Source: Brachybacterium massiliense
GTDB taxonomy: Bacteria; Actinomycetota; Actinomycetes; Actinomycetales; Dermabacteraceae
Length of the DNA stretch: 64,000 nt
Assembly (NCBI RefSeq): GCF_900184245.1
Contig: NZ_FXXB01000006.1
Location: 248,001 to 312,000, forward strand
Direction: 5' to 3'
Program-made: the position numbers and the translations under genes
The notes under the pieces: model-generated
What the model was told of the DNA's origin: nothing
What the model saw: only the letters and a program-made list of their open reading frames with translations
Database searches by the model: none
Shown here: piece by piece, positions 18,228 to 26,398 of the stretch
Layout of the letters: each line of letters begins with the position of its first letter
How positions within the stretch are numbered: position 1 is the first letter of the stretch

Positions 18228-19611
18228 GGGGCACCTCCGGGGCAGGGGAAACGATGGCTGGGCCGGCAGCAGAATCAGCAGCAGAGCCAGCGGGAGAACC
18301 GGCGGCAGAGCCGGTGGACGAGCTGGCGGGAGGCTCCGCCGGGGAGCCGACGGCAGAGCCGGTGGATGAGTCGGCGAGGCGCTCCGCCGGGGAGCCGACG
18401 GCAGCATCGGCGGGCGCTCCGGGCAGCACGGCGCGCAGCGAGGTGCCGCGGCCCCGGGCCGTCTCGATCTCGAGGCCGCCGCCCTCGGCCTCGAGCCGGG
18501 ACCGCATCCCGGTCAGGCCGAATCCGGCGGTGGGCAGGGCGGGGTCGAAGCCGATCCCGTCGTCCTCCACCTCGAGCACCGCCTGACCGTCCTCGCGGGC
18601 GAGGCGGAGCCGCACTGTCGCCGCCTCGGCATGGTGCTCGATGTTCCGCAGCGCCTCCTGGAGGGTGCGCAGCAGCACCACCTCGGCGCGCGTGGACAGC
18701 GGCGACCAGGCGGAGGTGTCCACCGAGCAGTCCACGGCGGTGCGCTGGGCGAGGTCGTCGGCGAGGCGGTCGAGGCTCGCGGCGAGGTCCAGCGGCTGTT
18801 GGGAGCGGGAGATCAGTGCCCGTGACTCGGCCAGTCCCTCACGGGAGAGCTCCTCGATCTGGGCGAGCAGCGGTGCGGGCTCGACGCCCGGCTGCCGGGC
18901 GGCCTGGGTGAGCATCGTGATGGAGGTGAAGGACTGGGCGAGGGTGTCGTGGATCTCGGCCGACAGGCGCACCGACTCCTCGTGGGCTCCGCGTCGGCGC
19001 TCGAGGGCGCCCAGCTCAGCGCGGGTCCGCTCGAGCGTGGTGACGGTGTCGGCGAGCTCCTCGGCCAGGGCGTGCCGCTGCGCGGAGATCACCTCCGAGC
19101 GCCAGATCCAGGAGGCGATCACGAGAGAGAAGGCCGTGCTGCCGGCGCCGGTGGCGATCGCGACGGCGAGCGCCGGGCCCGTCGGCCCCGTGGAGAGCGT
19201 CTCCGGCAGCAGCACCAGCACCAGCCCGGTGCCCAGCACGAGCGTGGCGATCGCGCCGGAGCGGTAGCTCGGCAGCAGCACCCACATCAGCATGAACGAG
19301 GCGAACAGGTGCAGGCCCTGATCCGTGACCACCAGCGCGAGCAGGGACAGGGCGATCAGCACCGCGACGCTCATCGGGCCCGCTCCGGGAAGGCGCCGCA
19401 GCACCACCGCCCAGTGCGCGGCGGCGTAGGCGGCCACCCACAGCCCCATCACCAGCGGGGTCCAGGGCTGCGAGCTCAGCACCGGCCCGAGCACCGCGGT
19501 GACGAGCACCAGCAGGTGCAGCGGCCAGTTCGTCATCCAGCCGCGCTGCTCGGCCGAATCCTCCTCGAGGTGGCCGCCGGCGACCATGGTGCGCGCGTCA
19601 GCCGGCATCAC
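18217..19611 (-). CDS. Sensor histidine kinase with a repetitive C-terminal tail
   Basis: A 464-aa membrane kinase. About six hydrophobic segments cover residues 28-170, then a coiled linker, the HisKA_3 box with phospho-acceptor His221 (SAEIHDTLAQSF), and an HATPase domain with LQEALRNIEHH near 317-327 and DDGIGFD near 350-356. The kinase should end near residue 400. After it come three degenerate 16-residue repeats (AVGSPAERLADSSTGS-like, 404-451) and a 13-residue end. Start GTG 19611 or ATG 19608 overlaps the permease stop. The partner is the response regulator just downstream. With no large extracellular domain, it may sense envelope stress through the linked ABC transporter. Confidence 0.92.
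   Translation of the reverse strand: MMPADARTMVAGGHLEEDSAEQRGWMTNWPLHLLVLVTAVLGPVLSSQPWTPLVMGLWVAAYAAAHWAVVLRRLPGAGPMSVAVLIALSLLALVVTDQGLHLFASFMLMWVLLPSYRSGAIATLVLGTGLVLVLLPETLSTGPTGPALAVAIATGAGSTAFSLVIASWIWRSEVISAQRHALAEELADTVTTLERTRAELGALERRRGAHEESVRLSAEIHDTLAQSFTSITMLTQAARQPGVEPAPLLAQIEELSREGLAESRALISRSQQPLDLAASLDRLADDLAQRTAVDCSVDTSAWSPLSTRAEVVLLRTLQEALRNIEHHAEAATVRLRLAREDGQAVLEVEDDGIGFDPALPTAGFGLTGMRSRLEAEGGGLEIETARGRGTSLRAVLPGAPADAAVGSPAERLADSSTGSAVGSPAEPPASSSTGSAAGSPAGSAADSAAGPAIVSPAPEVPRDR
18259..18402. repeat. 48-bp degenerate tandem repeat (x3) in the kinase tail
   Basis: Three in-frame 48-bp units encode 16-residue Ser/Ala/Pro/Gly repeats at residues 404-451 of the histidine kinase. 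Units 1 and 2 are close copies; unit 3 is more diverged. Confidence 0.85.
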
Positions 19612-20464
19612 GAGGGCTCCACCGGAACGTGGTCCTCGCCAGCACCAGCATCACGACCAGCCATGCGGTCAACACTAGTGCGGCCAGCGGCAGCACGGGC
19701 ATGTCGCTCAGGCCGAAGGGCGCGATCTCGATCTCCTGCCCGAACTGCTCCGGCAGCAGCGAGACCCGCAAGCCGCGCGCGATCCAGGCCTGGGGGAACA
19801 CATATCCCAGGTGCTGCAGCCAGGTGGGCAGCTCCGACATCGGGATGTAGCTGCCCGAGAAGAAGCTCAGCACCACGGTGATCGGGGTGGCCGCGGCGAT
19901 CGCGGCGCGCCCCGAGGGGAGAGCGGAGGCGAAGGCGACCCCGGCGGCGGTGGCCGCGGCCGTGCCCAGCAGGAGCACCCACGCGAAGGTGAGCACCTGG
20001 TGCGGCATCGGCACATCGAACAGCGCCCGCGCCACCACCAGCAGCAGGGCGGTCTGCAGCGTGGTGTTGATCAGCACCAGCACCACCTTGCCCAGCAGGT
20101 AGGCGCTGCGGGGCATCGGGCTCACCGCGAGGCGGCGCAGCGTGCGGTCGTCGCGCTCGGTGGCGATGATCTCCGCAGTGGACTGGAACCCGGAGGTCAT
20201 CACGGCAGCGGCGATCATCCCCGCCAGGTAGTAGGTGGAGGTCTTCACCTCGGTGCCGTCCGGCATGGTCCAGGACTGGTCGAAGATGGTCGCGAAGATC
20301 GCGAACAGCACGATCGGGAAGGCGAAGCCGAAGAACACCTGCAGCGGCTCGCGGTAGAACTGCAGCATCTCCACGCGGGTGCGCATCGCCACCGCGGAGA
20401 CGAGGCCGGGGGAGCGGCGGGCGTGGGCGGGCGCTGCGGGGCGCAGGGACGGGGCGGCGGTCAT
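19598..20464 (-). CDS. ABC-2 type transporter permease
   Basis: A 288-aa DrrB-like membrane protein with about six transmembrane segments. The first segment follows LQFYREPLQVFFGFAFP, and the ABC-2 signature region FFSGSYIPMSELPTWLQHLGY lies in the second half. It pairs with the ATPase just upstream: its ATG overlaps the ATPase TGA by 4 nt, and the kinase start overlaps its own stop. Such pairs export lipids, peptides or drugs. A 20-residue basic N-terminus precedes the first membrane helix. Confidence 0.92.
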   Translation of the reverse strand: MTAAPSLRPAAPAHARRSPGLVSAVAMRTRVEMLQFYREPLQVFFGFAFPIVLFAIFATIFDQSWTMPDGTEVKTSTYYLAGMIAAAVMTSGFQSTAEIIATERDDRTLRRLAVSPMPRSAYLLGKVVLVLINTTLQTALLLVVARALFDVPMPHQVLTFAWVLLLGTAAATAAGVAFASALPSGRAAIAAATPITVVLSFFSGSYIPMSELPTWLQHLGYVFPQAWIARGLRVSLLPEQFGQEIEIAPFGLSDMPVLPLAALVLTAWLVVMLVLARTTFRWSPRDAG

Positions 20465-21390
20465 CGGGACTCCTCCGAGACGAGGTCGAGGTAGATCTCC
20501 TCGAGGGGGGACTCCTCCGAGACGAGGTCGAGGTAGATCTCCTCGAGGGAGGGCCGGCGCACCTCGAGGTCGGGCAGATGGGGGTGCGCAGCCAGGAGCT
20601 CGCGCAGCAGCGGATCGGGATCGGGGACGGTGCGCCGCTGCGGTCCGTCGGGGCCGGTCCAGCTCACCGTGGCGGAGTCGCCGTGGGTGCGGTGGATCTG
20701 CGAAAGGGTGCCCTCGGCCATGATCCGCCCGGCGCGGATCACCGCGACGCTGTCCGCGAGATACTCGATCTCGTCGAGGTAATGGCTGGTCAGCACGATC
20801 GTGGTGCCCAGATCGCGCAGCGAGCGGATCAGCTCCCAGAACTCGCGGCGCGCGGCGGGATCGAAGCCGGTGGTGGGCTCGTCGAGGAACACCAGCTCGG
20901 GCTGCGCGACGATCCCGAGCGCCACGTCGAGCCGGCGACGCTGCCCGCCGGAGAGCGTCGCGATGCGCGAGGCGGCCTTCTCCGCGAGGCCCGTGGCTGC
21001 GAGCAGCTCGGTCACGTCCCAGGGGTCCTCGCAGTAGGCGGCGTACTGGGCGACCATCTCGCGCACCGTGAGGGAGGCGCGCTCGGAGCCGCTCTGGGCA
21101 ACGATCCCCAGGCGGTTGCGGTCCTTCTCGCACAGGCGCTGCGGATCCATGCCGAGCACGTCGATCGTGCCCGCGTCGGGACGGCGCAGCCCTTCGCACA
21201 TCTCGATGGTGGTGGTCTTCCCCGCGCCGTTGGGGCCGAGCAGGCCGAAGATCCTGCCGCGCGGGACGGTGAGGGAGATGTCGTCGACCACCCGGCGTCC
21301 CGCGTAGGACTTCGTGAGGCGGGAGACGGTGAGCGCCGGGGGCGGCATCTCGGTGGGCAGAGGGGTGGTCTGCGGGCTGGTGCTGGTCAT
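20461..21390 (-). CDS. ABC transporter ATP-binding protein (DrrA-like)
   Basis: A 309-aa ATPase. Walker A GPNGAGKT at 52-59, signature LSGGQ at 146-150, Walker B LVFLDEP at 166-172 and the switch His in LTSHYLDE. After the catalytic domain comes the usual C-terminal extension ending in EVRRPSLEEIYLDL. That terminal motif is present twice: a 42-bp perfect tandem duplication repeats LEEIYLDLVSEES (282-294 and 296-308) just before the stop. The ATG at 21390 is preferred to the upstream frame; GAGAGT lies 6 nt before it. It is the first gene of the four-gene operon with permease, kinase and regulator. Confidence 0.94.
   Translation of the reverse strand: MTSTSPQTTPLPTEMPPPALTVSRLTKSYAGRRVVDDISLTVPRGRIFGLLGPNGAGKTTTIEMCEGLRRPDAGTIDVLGMDPQRLCEKDRNRLGIVAQSGSERASLTVREMVAQYAAYCEDPWDVTELLAATGLAEKAASRIATLSGGQRRRLDVALGIVAQPELVFLDEPTTGFDPAARREFWELIRSLRDLGTTIVLTSHYLDEIEYLADSVAVIRAGRIMAEGTLSQIHRTHGDSATVSWTGPDGPQRRTVPDPDPLLRELLAAHPHLPDLEVRRPSLEEIYLDLVSEESPLEEIYLDLVSEESR
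20466..20549. repeat. 42-bp perfect tandem duplication at the ATPase 3' end
   Basis: Units 20466-20507 and 20508-20549 are identical and in frame. They duplicate 14 residues at the extreme C-terminus of the ABC ATPase. Confidence 0.95.
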
Positions 21391-21482
21391 GCGTCCACTC
21401 TCGTGCCGGCAGGGGCGTGCGCGGCACCACCGGTGCGCCACACCCGCCTCCACCGATCGGTGGAGGGGACACCCCGCCCACC

Positions 21483-21592
21483 GGGCGGGGGCGGTCCAGC
21501 CGGCGGGCGGGAGTGGCCCAGCGTCCGGGCGCGAGCGGTCCAGCCGCCGGGCGGGGGCGGTCGGGCCCTGGGCAGGAGCGGCCGACGGGGAT
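21483..21592. repeat. 22-bp imperfect tandem array (about 5 units)
   Basis: GGGCGGGGGCGGTCCAGC-like units recur at 21483, 21505, 21527, 21549 and about 21570, a period of 22 bp. The array fills the gap between the divergent ABC ATPase and MBL hydrolase genes. Confidence 0.8.
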
Positions 21593-21635
21593 AGGTTCGG
21601 AGCAGCCCCGTTCCGTGCGCTTCCGGGAGGAACCG

Positions 21636-22361
21636 ATGAAGATCCGCCACCTCGTCCACTCGTGCCTGCTCGTGGAGGTCGCCGGCCGTCGCCTGCTGAT
21701 CGACCCCGGAGCCTTCAGCGCCGAGGCGGTGCGGGCCCTGGGGGAGGAGCTGCTCGCCGGCATCGATGCGGTGCTGGTGACCCATCAGCATCCCGACCAT
21801 CTCGAGCGCGGACTGCTCGCGGAGGTGCTCGCGCTCGCCCCCGACGCCCAGGTGCTCGCCGAGCCTGAGACCGCCGCGCAGCTCGCCGAGCCCGCCGACG
21901 GCCACGCGGCCGTTCCCGCGCAGCGGCTGCACCCCTTCGCCGCAGGTCAGAGCCACGAGATGCCCGCTCTCGACGGGCACGCCGCGGTGCGGATCGATGC
22001 CGTGGGCGGGCAGCACGCCGTGATCCACCCGGACATCCCCCGGGTGGGCAACTCGGGCCTCGTCATCAGCGCGGGAGCAGAGCCGAGGCTCGGCGTCACC
22101 GGCGACTCCCTCGAACCCGTCGCGCAGTTCCACGGCATCGACGTGCTCGCCTTCGCGGTGGTGGCCCCGTGGTCGAAGATGGCCGAGACGATCGACTTCC
22201 TGCGCGAGGTGAAGCCGGTGCTCGCGCTGCCCGTCCACGACGCGATCGCGAGCGACGTCGGCCGCCCGATCTTCCTGCGCCAGTCCACGAACCTCGCCCC
22301 CGAGGGCACCGAGGTGCGCGACTGGCCGGCCGACGGGACGATCACGCTGCCCGGGAGCTGA
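21636..22361 (+). CDS. MBL-fold metal-dependent hydrolase (UlaG-like)
   Basis: A 241-aa metallo-beta-lactamase-fold protein. HSCLLVE at 8-14 and the metal-binding THQHPDHL motif (His50, His52, Asp54, His55) are clear; a later GDS and a C-terminal PVHDAIA supply further ligands. This set fits the UlaG/YtnP-like L-ascorbate lactonase-related group. Substrate is unknown. The ATG at 21636 follows a GGGAGG site at 21625-21630; the frame upstream is repeat DNA. No partner gene is evident. Confidence 0.88.
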   Translation: MKIRHLVHSCLLVEVAGRRLLIDPGAFSAEAVRALGEELLAGIDAVLVTHQHPDHLERGLLAEVLALAPDAQVLAEPETAAQLAEPADGHAAVPAQRLHPFAAGQSHEMPALDGHAAVRIDAVGGQHAVIHPDIPRVGNSGLVISAGAEPRLGVTGDSLEPVAQFHGIDVLAFAVVAPWSKMAETIDFLREVKPVLALPVHDAIASDVGRPIFLRQSTNLAPEGTEVRDWPADGTITLPGS

Positions 22362-22483
22362 GCGGCGATGGCGCACGAGGGACCGTCCACGCCGCAGCAG
22401 GTGCTCGAGGACGCTTTCCGTGCCGTGCCCCTGATCGAGGACAGCTCCTGAACCGGACCAGGTCCGCTCAGTGGTCACCGATG

Positions 22484-22512
22484 TGCAGACCGCCTCCCGG
22501 GTCGTCTAGGGT
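22484..22512 (+). promoter_or_regulatory. Promoter of the thiamine-precursor operon
   Basis: TGCAGA (22484-22489) and TAGGGT (22507-22512) with a 17-bp spacer. The start would fall near 22519, right at the beginning of the riboswitch. Confidence 0.6.
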
Positions 22513-22518
22513 GACCGC

Positions 22519-22607
22519 GTGCACGGGAGTCCGGTAGGCCGGGCTGAGAGGGAGTTCTCCAACTCCGACCGTAGAACCTGATCCGGATCATGCCGGCGCA
22601 GGGAGCT
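22519..22607 (+). promoter_or_regulatory. TPP (THI-box) riboswitch
   Basis: The conserved thiamine pyrophosphate aptamer core is present: GGGCTGAGAGGGAG at about 22540-22554 and GAACCTGATCCGGAT followed by CATGCCGGCGCAGGGAG at about 22574-22604. The aptamer precedes ykoF and should shut off the operon when TPP is high. Confidence 0.95.
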
Positions 22608-22632
22608 CCGCGCGGCGAACGCCGTTGCGCGC

Positions 22633-22656
22633 CCGTGCCCTCCATGAAAGGCACGG
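22633..22656 (+). promoter_or_regulatory. Expression-platform hairpin masking the ykoF ribosome site
   Basis: CCGTGCC (22633-22639) pairs with GGCACGG (22650-22656). The stem and loop include the AAAGG ribosome binding site, so translation control is the likely mode. Which other aptamer segment competes with it is not resolved. Confidence 0.6.
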
Positions 22657-22659
22657 ACG

Positions 22660-23349
22660 ATGACGATCGCCTCCACCAGCGGCGCACCCTCCGCCGATCC
22701 CACCGCCACCCCGCTCGGCTTCGGCGTGGGCGCCCGGGTGACCGCCTCCGTGATGACTGACGACTACGCCCGCGTGCTCGTCGACATCCTCTCCCGCCTC
22801 GACCTCACCGGGCTGGTGCGCGAGACCGGGGACGTCTCCACCTACCTCGGCGGCCACGAGACGCACCTCCAGCGCGCCCTGATCGACCTCGCCGAGGCGC
22901 TCGCTCGCACCGAGCACCATGCCACCCTCTCCCTGACCCTCTCCCGCGGCTGCCCCGGCGAGGTGGTGTGCGAGCTGCCCGGCGGCGCCGGCCCCCGCTG
23001 CACCGACGTGCCCGAGCCCCGCCGCACCGGCCGCTACGCCTCCGCCGAATGGGCGCTCTATCCGCTCGCGGACCAGGTCTCGGCCGGCGGTACCGCCCCC
23101 GACCACATGCGCGACATCTACGCCGCCATCGACCATGCCCGCGAGCTGGGCACTTTCCGCGGCTCCGAGCACTTCGTCACCCGCCTCGAGGGAGACATCG
23201 GCGAGGTCATCGCCACCGCCGTGGCCGGCTGGCTGCTGGTGGGACGCAGCGTCCAGCACGTCACCAGCCACCTCATCCTCTCGCTGAACAGCCCCTCCCA
23301 TGAGGCGCGCGAGCTCGATGGCGACGCCCGAGACGGAGCGGCACGATGA
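22660..23349 (+). CDS. ykoF: YkoF-family thiamine/HMP-binding protein
   Basis: A 229-aa soluble protein with two ferredoxin-like halves, starting GFGVGARVTASVMTDDYARVL. YkoF proteins bind thiamine or its hydroxymethylpyrimidine moiety and accompany the YkoEDC transporter. It is the first gene after a TPP riboswitch, which strongly supports this role. Its stop overlaps the ykoE ATG (ATGA). It probably helps capture or deliver the precursor in the cytoplasm, but its exact role is not settled for the family. Confidence 0.92.
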   Translation: MTIASTSGAPSADPTATPLGFGVGARVTASVMTDDYARVLVDILSRLDLTGLVRETGDVSTYLGGHETHLQRALIDLAEALARTEHHATLSLTLSRGCPGEVVCELPGGAGPRCTDVPEPRRTGRYASAEWALYPLADQVSAGGTAPDHMRDIYAAIDHARELGTFRGSEHFVTRLEGDIGEVIATAVAGWLLVGRSVQHVTSHLILSLNSPSHEARELDGDARDGAAR

Positions 23350-23981
23350 GCGCGGTGGAGACCGCCGCCGCGGCGCGGCGCACGAGGCTGACCCTGCGCG
23401 AGATCGTGATGGTCGTGGTGCTCGGCGTGGTGTTCGGATTCCTGTACTGGGTGTTCGTGCAGGCCTGGAATCTGCTCGCGATCGCGATGGGACCTGCCGG
23501 AGACCTCGCCCAGCATGTGCTCTTCGGGACCTGGCTGCTGGTGGCACCGGTGGCGTTGGCGATCCTGCGTCGGCCCGGCGTGGGCGTCATCGCCGAGATC
23601 CTCGCGGCGGCGATCGAGGTGGTGTTCCTCGGCAGCCCCGCCGGCCCGCTGCTGCTGCTCTCCGGGGCTCTGCAGGGGATCGGCAGCGAGCTGCCCTTCG
23701 CCCTGACCCGCTACCGCCGCTTCGGGTGGGGCGTGTTCGCGGCCTCCGGCGCGCTCGGCGCGGGGCTGGTGTTCTTCTGGACCGCCTACCGCTTCGGCTG
23801 GTACGGCCAGGACCTGCTCACCCTCCGCCTCACCGTGCAGGTGCTCTCCGGGATCGTGCTCGGCGGACTTTTCGCGAAGGTCATCGTGCGCGCCCTCGAG
23901 CGCACCGGCGTGCTCACGAACTTCGCGATCGGCGCCGCGGCAGACGGCGGCAGCGCGTTCCCCGAGCGCCGTGTCCGCTGA
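23346..23981 (+). CDS. ykoE: ECF transporter S-component YkoE
   Basis: A 211-aa integral membrane protein with about five or six hydrophobic helices, from LREIVMVVVLGVVFGFLYW to the conserved LSGIVLGGLFAKVIVRAL end. It is the substrate-binding component for hydroxymethylpyrimidine or a related thiamine precursor. It is co-regulated by the TPP riboswitch and overlaps both neighbours by a few bases, so it is tightly coupled to ykoF and the ATPase/T fusion. Confidence 0.93.
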   Translation: MSAVETAAAARRTRLTLREIVMVVVLGVVFGFLYWVFVQAWNLLAIAMGPAGDLAQHVLFGTWLLVAPVALAILRRPGVGVIAEILAAAIEVVFLGSPAGPLLLLSGALQGIGSELPFALTRYRRFGWGVFAASGALGAGLVFFWTAYRFGWYGQDLLTLRLTVQVLSGIVLGGLFAKVIVRALERTGVLTNFAIGAAADGGSAFPERRVR

Positions 23982-26382
23982 GCCCGGCCTCGCCCGGCAG
24001 GCAACCAGCAGCGCGCCGCCCGTGCCCGTCATCGAGGCGCAGGATCTGGAGATCGTGCTGCCCTCAGGGGCCGGTGTGGGGCCGTGGAGCGGCACCGTGA
24101 GCGCCGGCGAGCAGGTGCTGCTGCTGGGCCCGAGCGGCAGCGGGAAATCCACCCTGCTGCGCACCCTGGCTGGGGCGATCCCCTCCCACCAGCGCGCTCG
24201 CGTCACCGGGAGCGTGTCCGTGGGCGGGATCGACCCCGTTGACGGCGGTGCCCTCGCCGCCGCGCAGGTGCTCGGACATCTCGGCCAGGACCCTGCCGAC
24301 GGGGTGTGCCTGCCGCGCCTCGAGGACGACGTCGCCCTGCCCCTCGAGAGCCGTTGCACACCTCCGGCGCAGATCGGTCAGCAGGTGCAGCGGGCGCTCG
24401 GGATCGCGGGGGTCGCCGCGCTCGCCGAGCGCGGCGCGGGCACGCTCTCCGGGGGCGAGCTGCAGAGGGCGGGCCTGGCCGCCGCGCTCGTGGCCCGACC
24501 CCGCCTGCTGCTGCTGGATGAGCCCACCGCGATGCTCGACGCCGACGGAGTCGCCGCCGTGCGCCGCACCGTCGAGTCCGCAGCGGCGAGCGGACAGATC
24601 GCGACGTTCCTGATCGAGCACCGGCTCGATGACTGGGCGGGGGAACGCGGCGTCGCGGGACTGCCGGCGCGCACCATCGCGCTCACCGCCGACGGCCGGA
24701 TCCTCGCCGACGGCCCCACCGCCGAGGTGCTCGACCGCCACGGAGAGACGCTGCGGGAAGCCGGCTGCTGGCTTCCCCGCGAGCTCGAGGAGACGCTCGC
24801 CCCGGCTCGGGTCGACGGCGGGGCTGCACCCACTCACGCCGCAGTGGGAATCGCCGGCCCGCGCGACATGGCCGACGGCCCCGCACGGCCGGGCGGCGAG
24901 GAGCAGGGAGCGGTGCTGCTCACAGCCCGTGCCGCGGCGCTGGGTCACGGCGAGCAGGCCGTGCTCGAGGACGTCGACCTGGAGGTCCGGGCCGGTGAGC
25001 TGCTCGCCGTCGTGGGCCGCAACGGCGCCGGCAAGTCCACGCTGCTCGGTGCCCTCTCCCGGCTGGACCCGCCCCTCCACGGCACGGTCGAAGGAGCCCC
25101 TGCGGGGCTCGTGTTCCAGCGCCCCGAGGCACAGTTCCTGGCCGGCACCGTGCGCGAGGAGCTCGCCGCCTCGGGCGCCTCGACCGTACAGGTCGAGCGG
25201 ATGCTCGAACGGCTGGGCCTGCGCGAGCAGGAGGCGGCGAGCCCGTTCCGGCTCTCGGGCGGTCAGCAGCGTCGGCTCTCGATCGGCGCGATGCTGCTGG
25301 GCGACCGCCCCGTGCTGCTCGCCGACGAGCCCGGCTACGGGCTGGACCGCGCCGCCCAGCGCACCGTCATGGCGCTTCTGCGCGAGGCGGCGCAGGAAGG
25401 TCGAGGCGTGGTCATGTCCACCCATGACCTGCACTCGGTCGCCGAGGCGGATGCGGTGGTGGTGATCGCCGGCGGGAAGACCCACGGACCCATGCCGCCG
25501 CACGAGCTGCTCGCGGATGCATCGCTGCGCCGACGCGCGGGACTGTCCGTCGTCGAGGAACCGCATGGCGAGAGCCACGCAGCGTCGAAGACTCGGGACG
25601 CCGGGCCGAGCGCCGATCCCAAGCCCTCCCCGAGCACGGCGGTGCCCGTCGGCCCGCTCTCCCGGCGGGACCCGACGGTGCTGCTGGGCCTGCTGACCGC
25701 ACTGAGCGTCGTGAGCATCACCCTCACCGATCCCGCGCCGCTGCTGGTGCTCTACCTGCTGCTCAGCGCCGGCGCGATGCTCGGTGCCAGGTTCGGGCCG
25801 CTCGCCCTGCTGCGCGCGCAGCTGCCCTTCGCGGTCTTCGCGACCGGGGTGCTGCTGGTCAACATGGTCAGCAGGCCCGGCCACGAGCCCTGGCCCGAGC
25901 TGCCGGTGAGGATCACCGAGGAAGGGATCGTGCTGGGCACGGCGCTCGCGCTGCGGGCGCTGGTGATCGGCGTCGGCGCGCTCACCGTCGCCCGCGCCAC
26001 CGACCCCCGCAGCACCATGGTGAGCCTGCAGCGCCATGCCCGCCTTCCCGCCCGCTACGCCTACGCGCTGCTCGCGGGGCGCCGGCTGCTCGATGACCTG
26101 CCGCGCCGCTGGGAGACCATCACCCGCGCCCACCGGGTGCGGCTGCCGCTGACGAGCCGGGGCGAGGCGGCACGGCTGCGGCCGCGGCACCTGCTGCGCT
26201 GCGCCTTCGCGCTGCTGGTCGATGCGCTGCGCAGCGCCGAGCGCCTGGCGCTCGCCCTCGAGCTGCGCGGCCTCGGGGACGGCCCCCGTACCGTGTGGAA
26301 GCCCGCCGCCCTCAGCTCAGGAGATCTGCTGCTGACGGCGGGCGTCGCAGCGGCGACCGTGCTCGTGCTGGTGGCCTTCTGA
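23971..26382 (+). CDS. ECF transporter ATPase-ATPase-T-component fusion (YkoD-YkoC)
   Basis: An 803-aa triple fusion. The first ATPase has Walker A GPSGSGKS (53-60), signature TLSGGE and LLLLDEP (179-185). The second has GRNGAGKS (349-356), LSGGQ (428-432) and VLLADEP (447-453). Residues from about 565 form the T-component with several membrane helices and a cytoplasmic helix containing RRLLDDLPRRW. In the classical Bacillus system these are YkoD (two fused ATPases) and YkoC as separate proteins; here the whole energising module is one chain. The GTG start at 23971 overlaps ykoE by 11 nt. A His/Lys/Pro-rich linker of about 40 residues joins ATPase 2 to the T part. Confidence 0.93.
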   Translation: MSAEPGLARQATSSAPPVPVIEAQDLEIVLPSGAGVGPWSGTVSAGEQVLLLGPSGSGKSTLLRTLAGAIPSHQRARVTGSVSVGGIDPVDGGALAAAQVLGHLGQDPADGVCLPRLEDDVALPLESRCTPPAQIGQQVQRALGIAGVAALAERGAGTLSGGELQRAGLAAALVARPRLLLLDEPTAMLDADGVAAVRRTVESAAASGQIATFLIEHRLDDWAGERGVAGLPARTIALTADGRILADGPTAEVLDRHGETLREAGCWLPRELEETLAPARVDGGAAPTHAAVGIAGPRDMADGPARPGGEEQGAVLLTARAAALGHGEQAVLEDVDLEVRAGELLAVVGRNGAGKSTLLGALSRLDPPLHGTVEGAPAGLVFQRPEAQFLAGTVREELAASGASTVQVERMLERLGLREQEAASPFRLSGGQQRRLSIGAMLLGDRPVLLADEPGYGLDRAAQRTVMALLREAAQEGRGVVMSTHDLHSVAEADAVVVIAGGKTHGPMPPHELLADASLRRRAGLSVVEEPHGESHAASKTRDAGPSADPKPSPSTAVPVGPLSRRDPTVLLGLLTALSVVSITLTDPAPLLVLYLLLSAGAMLGARFGPLALLRAQLPFAVFATGVLLVNMVSRPGHEPWPELPVRITEEGIVLGTALALRALVIGVGALTVARATDPRSTMVSLQRHARLPARYAYALLAGRRLLDDLPRRWETITRAHRVRLPLTSRGEAARLRPRHLLRCAFALLVDALRSAERLALALELRGLGDGPRTVWKPAALSSGDLLLTAGVAAATVLVLVAF

Positions 26383-26398
26383 GCCCTCGCTCAGAAGG
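26375..26398. terminator. Compact hairpin at convergent stops of ykoDC and purC
   Basis: CCTTCTGAG (26375-26383) and CTCAGAAGG (26390-26398) form a 9-bp stem with a 6-nt loop. It spans both stop codons, so each gene's end is part of the hairpin. Confidence 0.7.

Noticed and set aside
20465-21763. Extension of the ABC permease frame leftwards across the ATPase gene
   Set aside because: The ATPase is clearly encoded in another frame there, and the permease ATG overlaps its stop in the usual ATGA fashion.
22368-22451. 27-codon frame (MAHEGPSTPQQ...) between the MBL hydrolase and the TPP riboswitch
   Set aside because: It is short, without a clear ribosome site or recognised motif. It could be a gene remnant, but the support is too weak to list.
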